Notes under the pieces: generated by a model
Database searches by the model: none
What the model saw: the letters and a program-made list of their open reading frames with translations, nothing else
What the model was told of the DNA's origin: nothing
Made by a program: the position numbers and the translations under genes
Origin: Desulfobulbus propionicus
GTDB lineage: Bacteria; Desulfobacterota; Desulfobulbia; Desulfobulbales; Desulfobulbaceae
Assembly: GCA_002748755.1 (NCBI GenBank)
Contig: PDTD01000023.1
Coordinates: 1-64,000 of the forward strand
Reading direction: 5' to 3'
Length of the DNA: 64,000 nucleotides
Shown: piece by piece, positions 60,787-64,000 of the stretch
Layout of the letters: each line of letters starts with the position of its first letter
Numbering within the stretch: position 1 is the first letter of the stretch

Positions 60787-61905
60787 GAATTTTTCCCCTG
60801 GCGTGGGTGTGCTGCCATCGTTAGAGGCCGGGGGGATGAAGGGCAACCTGAGCTGTCTGTACAGAGGTACTTGGCCGGGTTCAAAGAGATTGGAGACAGT
60901 CAGACCGACCAGCCGGACTTTCCGGAAGCCTACCTCGGTGGACAACAGCAGTGGTTCAAGAAAGGGTTGTATGTCTGCAGCACGGAAAAAACCTGTACTG
61001 GTACTGCGGGAGCGGGTAATGGTAGTAAAATCATGGTAACGAAGCTTCAGGGTCAAAGTTCTGCCGCCAATTTTTTTCCTTTCCAGCGCAGAACCGACCT
61101 TTTCAGCAAGCCTTTCCGTTAATTGCAGGACCTGGTTGCGTTGAAGAATGTCTCTTGCCAGGGTCGTTTCCTTGCCGATAGATTTTCGTTTGCGATTTGG
61201 TTGTACCGGGCGATGATCAATACCGCGAATACTGTCGTATAAGAAGTGCCCGGTTGCCCCTAAAAACACAACCAGCTCCTCGCGGCTATAGCTCATGAGA
61301 TCGCGGCCATGGGTAATCCCCCTGGCCAGCATTTTTTGTTCTGTGACTTTACCAACCCCAAAGAATTTGCGAATGGGCAGTTGCCTCAGAAAAGGCCGAG
61401 CCTGGTTTGGAGTGATAACCGTCAGACCATTGGGTTTGTTGTGGGCACAAGCCACCTTGGCCAGGAATTTGTTGTAGGATACCCCAGCAGAGGCGGTGAG
61501 TCCGGTTCGGCGCAGAATATCTTGACGGATCTGTTGGGCAAGCAGGGTGGCTGACGGCTGGCCGTGTGTGTTCACGGTGATGTCCAGGAAGGCTTCATCC
61601 AGTGACAGCGGCTCCACCAGTTCGGTATAGGTACGAAAAATGGCCACGATTGTTTGAGAGACCTCTGCGTACCGTTCCTTTCTCGGTCGTATGAACACTG
61701 CCTGTGGACAGCGTTGATACGCCTGGGCGCAGGGCATGGCAGAGTGGATACCGAAAGCCCTGGCCTCATACGAGCAGGCCGCCACAACTCCTCTTCCGTT
61801 GGGGTCCCCACCAACTATAACCGGCTTACCGCGCAGATCTGCATGGTCTCTTTGTTCAATGGAGGCAAAAAAGGCGTCCATGTCTATGTGAACAATTTTT
61901 CTCAT
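60784..61905 (-). CDS. dinB: DNA polymerase IV
   Basis: A Y-family translesion polymerase of 373 aa. Palm motifs are IVHIDMDAFFASIEQ near residue 4 and LSLDEAFLDIT near residue 102. The steric segment GRGVVAACSYEARAFGI and the finger/thumb region with KFFGVGKVTEQKML are present, then a little-finger domain. The C terminus is short after LRLPF and has no clear clamp-binding pentapeptide beyond the RLPFIP-like sequence. The ATG at 61905 starts the conserved domain with AGGA upstream. The stop codon TAG is the outermost triplet of repeat R12, so the last codons may have been remodelled by the insertion. Confidence 0.93.
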   Translation of the reverse strand: MRKIVHIDMDAFFASIEQRDHADLRGKPVIVGGDPNGRGVVAACSYEARAFGIHSAMPCAQAYQRCPQAVFIRPRKERYAEVSQTIVAIFRTYTELVEPLSLDEAFLDITVNTHGQPSATLLAQQIRQDILRRTGLTASAGVSYNKFLAKVACAHNKPNGLTVITPNQARPFLRQLPIRKFFGVGKVTEQKMLARGITHGRDLMSYSREELVVFLGATGHFLYDSIRGIDHRPVQPNRKRKSIGKETTLARDILQRNQVLQLTERLAEKVGSALERKKIGGRTLTLKLRYHDFTTITRSRSTSTGFFRAADIQPFLEPLLLSTEVGFRKVRLVGLTVSNLFEPGQVPLYRQLRLPFIPPASNDGSTPTPGEKF

Positions 61906-62399
61906 CACCGGTTTCCTGGCATTCTGGACCTTATGGATGCAGACGCTGTGCATGACTTATAAGCTGGGCGGTGGCCCTAAAAACTGAACAATCTGTTTGC
62001 CCGAATGTCGCATGAACAATGTGTTCCCATTTAAAAAAATAGACAAAAACAGATAGGTGTCGAAACACACTCACCCCACAATCTAAGGTTAAAGCAACTC
62101 TGGTGGTTCTTTTACCGCCAGCACCTTTATTTGTATTGAGTTGCAAACGGCAGGTTCTCTCGCATCGGACGTACCAACTGGATGCACTGGTATAGATTGG
62201 TCAGAGTTCATTCTTCTCATGACGATAACACCCGGACGAGGTTTACTTTGGTGTCTCTAGCCCGGTCGTCGAGGTAGCCTGAAATGTATGTCCATTGCTT
62301 TAACTACAGTATTAGCAGCGTAACCCATCACAGGGTTACGTTTAAGTGGCTCGCCTGATCCATTCCAGATCAGGCTTTTGATTTTTTTTTAAATATCAG
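61906..62399. other. dinB upstream region with hairpins and terminator
   Basis: About 490 bases with no supported protein gene. It includes a fragment of the dispersed repeat in reverse orientation (about 61990-62060, words CGCATGAACAATGTGTTCCC and GACAAAAACAGATAGGTGTC), a hairpin at 62319-62340 and a terminator. Confidence 0.4.
62319..62391 (+). terminator. Hairpin plus terminator, possible small RNA end
   Basis: CGTAACCC (62319-62326) pairs with GGGTTACG (62333-62340). Then GCCTGATC (62353-62360) pairs with GATCAGGC (62368-62375), followed by a T-rich run to 62390. The plus strand upstream has no supported protein gene, so this may be the 3' end of a small RNA or a relic of a lost gene. 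Confidence 0.5.
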
Positions 62400-63903
62400 T
62401 CCATGGCATCGACAGGTCTGCCTGAGCGAGACAATTCGCTCTCCCCAGCGGATTCCTTTTTCACTCCTGGTTCCCTGGCTTCGTTTTCGCCAGAGCCCGG
62501 CAAAGTTGATCATTCGTTCGGCCAAGTTATTGTTTGGCTCCACATCTTCTTCAAAGAGGCACGGAAAGAGCGCGTCGAGTTCGTTTTCAATATGGTCACA
62601 AACCTCCCCCCTTCACTGTCAGAGCCACCATACAGTTAGAGCCACCATACAGTTAAGTGAGACGACAAAGCCGGGCATAAAATGATGACCACTCTCCTTT
62701 GGTTGGTGGATCTCTTGCCCACTTGCATAATCACTGCAGTTCTGCGGTTGCCCATTTTCCACACCTGGCAGGATCCGGGTTCTGATGCTCCGACAACCCG
62801 TTTGGATTGCGAATGAGATGGGCCAGGTAGGTTTGCCGCATGTTGATCCAGTTTTGATATAGCCTGTAGCCATCACTGACCAGTATTCCTTTTCATGTCC
62901 CCACAAGTTTTTCAAAAGCAACCTGGGAACGGTAGGGATGAACCATGAAAAAGGCAATCACTGTGTTGGTCATTACCAAAATCCAGTGCAGCTTGCCGCT
63001 GTTTTTCCAGGTGGTTTGTATCCTGACTCCTGGCCGAGTGTTGGCCAGATTTTGTTCTGTAATCTCAGGGCCTTTGGGTAGGATGCTTTTGTCAAACTCA
63101 CAACTTCTCCCAAAACCTCTTTGACAAAGGATACAGGTAGACGGCCTTAATCGGCTTACGTTGCTTGCTGTCCATACTTGCCGCGACCCTTTGTTTTGCC
63201 GACATAGCGCCAGCTGGCAGCCTTGTGGCAGGTTCCCTGGTAACGGCCTGTTTCGATAAAAGTTTCCCGCAGGGAGATGGGCTGTTTGTAAAAAGCGGAC
63301 CAGTCGTCCTGCAGGCAACGGGTGTTAGGGCCAACACTTTGGAGGCAAGGTGGCGGGTATTGACAAGAGGGCAGGACAAGGAACCGGACGTTATTGACCA
63401 CCTTGTGCAGGTTTGTCTCTCTGGTGAGCAGACCCCAGCCGATGAACTGATCACGGCTTGCAACCAACCGATCATCAAGATATTTCAGATGGGAACCGAC
63501 TATCCAGGGATTTCCCAGGGAATGGGAACGATCAATCAGGTCATCCCCTAAGCCTTTTTCAGGAGAACGACGGACCAGCTTGATTGGTAAAGAGCCAAAC
63601 TCGGAGACCGTACCGCTCAATTGCGAGGAATTGTAAGTTTATTGCTTGCGGTCAGCCTTTTTGGGATACCGGAATGGTTCTCTTTTTCTTGGAGGCAGAG
63701 TGATTTCGTCTTGTTCCTCCGGTTTCAAAGGCATGACCCGGCAGGCTCGGTCTTTCAGATTACCGTTTGCCTGATACCGGTTCCACTGGATACAAAGGAC
63801 CCTGGATAGAGCTGTACGTCCCTGATCCCAATGAGTGGTGGACCGGGTTAAGAGCTTCTTGGTCGATGATACGACCCCGTATTTGATAAATATGTTCTGC
63901 CAA
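62400..63903 (-). pseudogene. Decayed DUF4338 / IS66-type transposase element
   Basis: A long fused element broken by several frameshifts. Start TTG at 63903 with GGAGAA upstream. In order: an N-terminal part (HIYQIRGRIIDQEAL and, in another frame, YQANGNLKDRACRVMPLK); a DUF4338 (DruA-like) part at about 63600-63100 (SHLKYLDDRLVASRDQFIGW, NNVRFLVLPS, ETFIETGRYQGTCHKAASWR, KTKGRGK, then KAVYLYPL); and an IS66-type DDE part at about 63070-62690 (TWKNSGKLHWILVMTNTVIA, FFMVHPYRSQVAFEKL, then SDGYRLYQNWINMRQTYLAH). The sequence below about 62640 is C-terminal debris. No functional product. Confidence 0.75.
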
Positions 63904-64000
63904 GGTAGTTTCTCCTGTTTGGGAAATACCGTAGCAGATTTTTCTTTTCGTCGACCGTAAAAAATTATACCCTGTAGTGGCTAACCTGGCAGCGTATGGC
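63904..64000. other. Window edge
   Basis: Upstream flank of the decayed element; nothing recognised. Confidence 0.3.

Noticed and set aside
62288-62323. tmRNA tag-like ending (LAA then stop)
   Set aside because: The preceding codons do not match a tag peptide and no tRNA-like ends were found nearby.
1-64000. tRNA, rRNA and CRISPR loci
   Set aside because: No cloverleaf, rRNA segment or regularly spaced direct repeats could be found on reading the window.

Overview
The window looks like the chromosome of a Gram-negative, anaerobic, sulfate-reducer-like member of the Desulfobacterota, probably near Desulfobulbales. This is an inference from gene content: a Mo-hydroxylase of the Desulfovibrio gigas MOP type with its Desulfovibrio-type accessory genes, a tungsten aldehyde oxidoreductase, tungstate uptake, three-domain NifU with NifS, flavin-dependent thymidylate synthase, iron alcohol dehydrogenases, SulP and sigma-54 regulation. 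No rRNA, tRNA, CRISPR array, plasmid or phage module was seen. Layout: 0-8 kb holds a hypothetical protein, upp-uraA, a DUF1178 protein, a glycosyltransferase and a PilB-type ATPase that carries an extra cyclic-nucleotide-binding domain. 8.4-13.6 kb holds thyX, nifU-nifS and a phosphohexomutase. 13.8-26.1 kb, all on the minus strand, is a molybdenum aldehyde oxidoreductase locus: mop, then a terminator, then a tightly overlapping accessory operon (FAD/FeS dicluster protein, zinc-ribbon redox protein, methyltransferase, C-GCAxxG-C-C protein, radical SAM protein, AMP-ligase, XdhC, MobA-HD fusion, histidine phosphatase). 26.6-30.4 kb holds tupCBA and a HTH-PBP regulator. 30.8-37 kb is a tungsten AOR locus (aor, moaD-like, moeA, moeA-PBP, and a HesA/ThiF enzyme on the other strand). 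38.6-39.8 kb is an iron alcohol dehydrogenase. 40.4-44.6 kb is a polar amino-acid ABC transporter. 45-47.6 kb holds a crotonase-fold protein and a DACNV-type diadenylate cyclase candidate. 48.1-49.7 kb is a graveyard of IS110 and IS3 remnants. 50-55.7 kb holds nadA, a HAD hydrolase and SulP. 56-60.6 kb holds a group II intron remnant, a second iron alcohol dehydrogenase, a PAS histidine kinase and a sigma-54 response regulator. 60.8-64 kb holds dinB and a decayed DUF4338/IS66 element. How the genes fit together: the 13.8-40 kb part reads as one theme, reversible alcohol/aldehyde/acid conversion using both a Mo enzyme and a W enzyme, with metal uptake, pterin-cofactor assembly and alcohol dehydrogenases. 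Clear -24/-12 (sigma-54) promoters lie in front of mop and of the alcohol dehydrogenase at 38.6 kb, and the kinase/sigma-54 regulator pair beside the second alcohol dehydrogenase is a candidate controller. The most unusual structural signal is a dispersed family of about 225-bp intergenic elements with inverted ends (TAGCCCGGATTTCTCAT), present a dozen or more times in whole or part. At least three copies supply the stop codon of the neighbouring gene, and one copy is split by the group II intron remnant.
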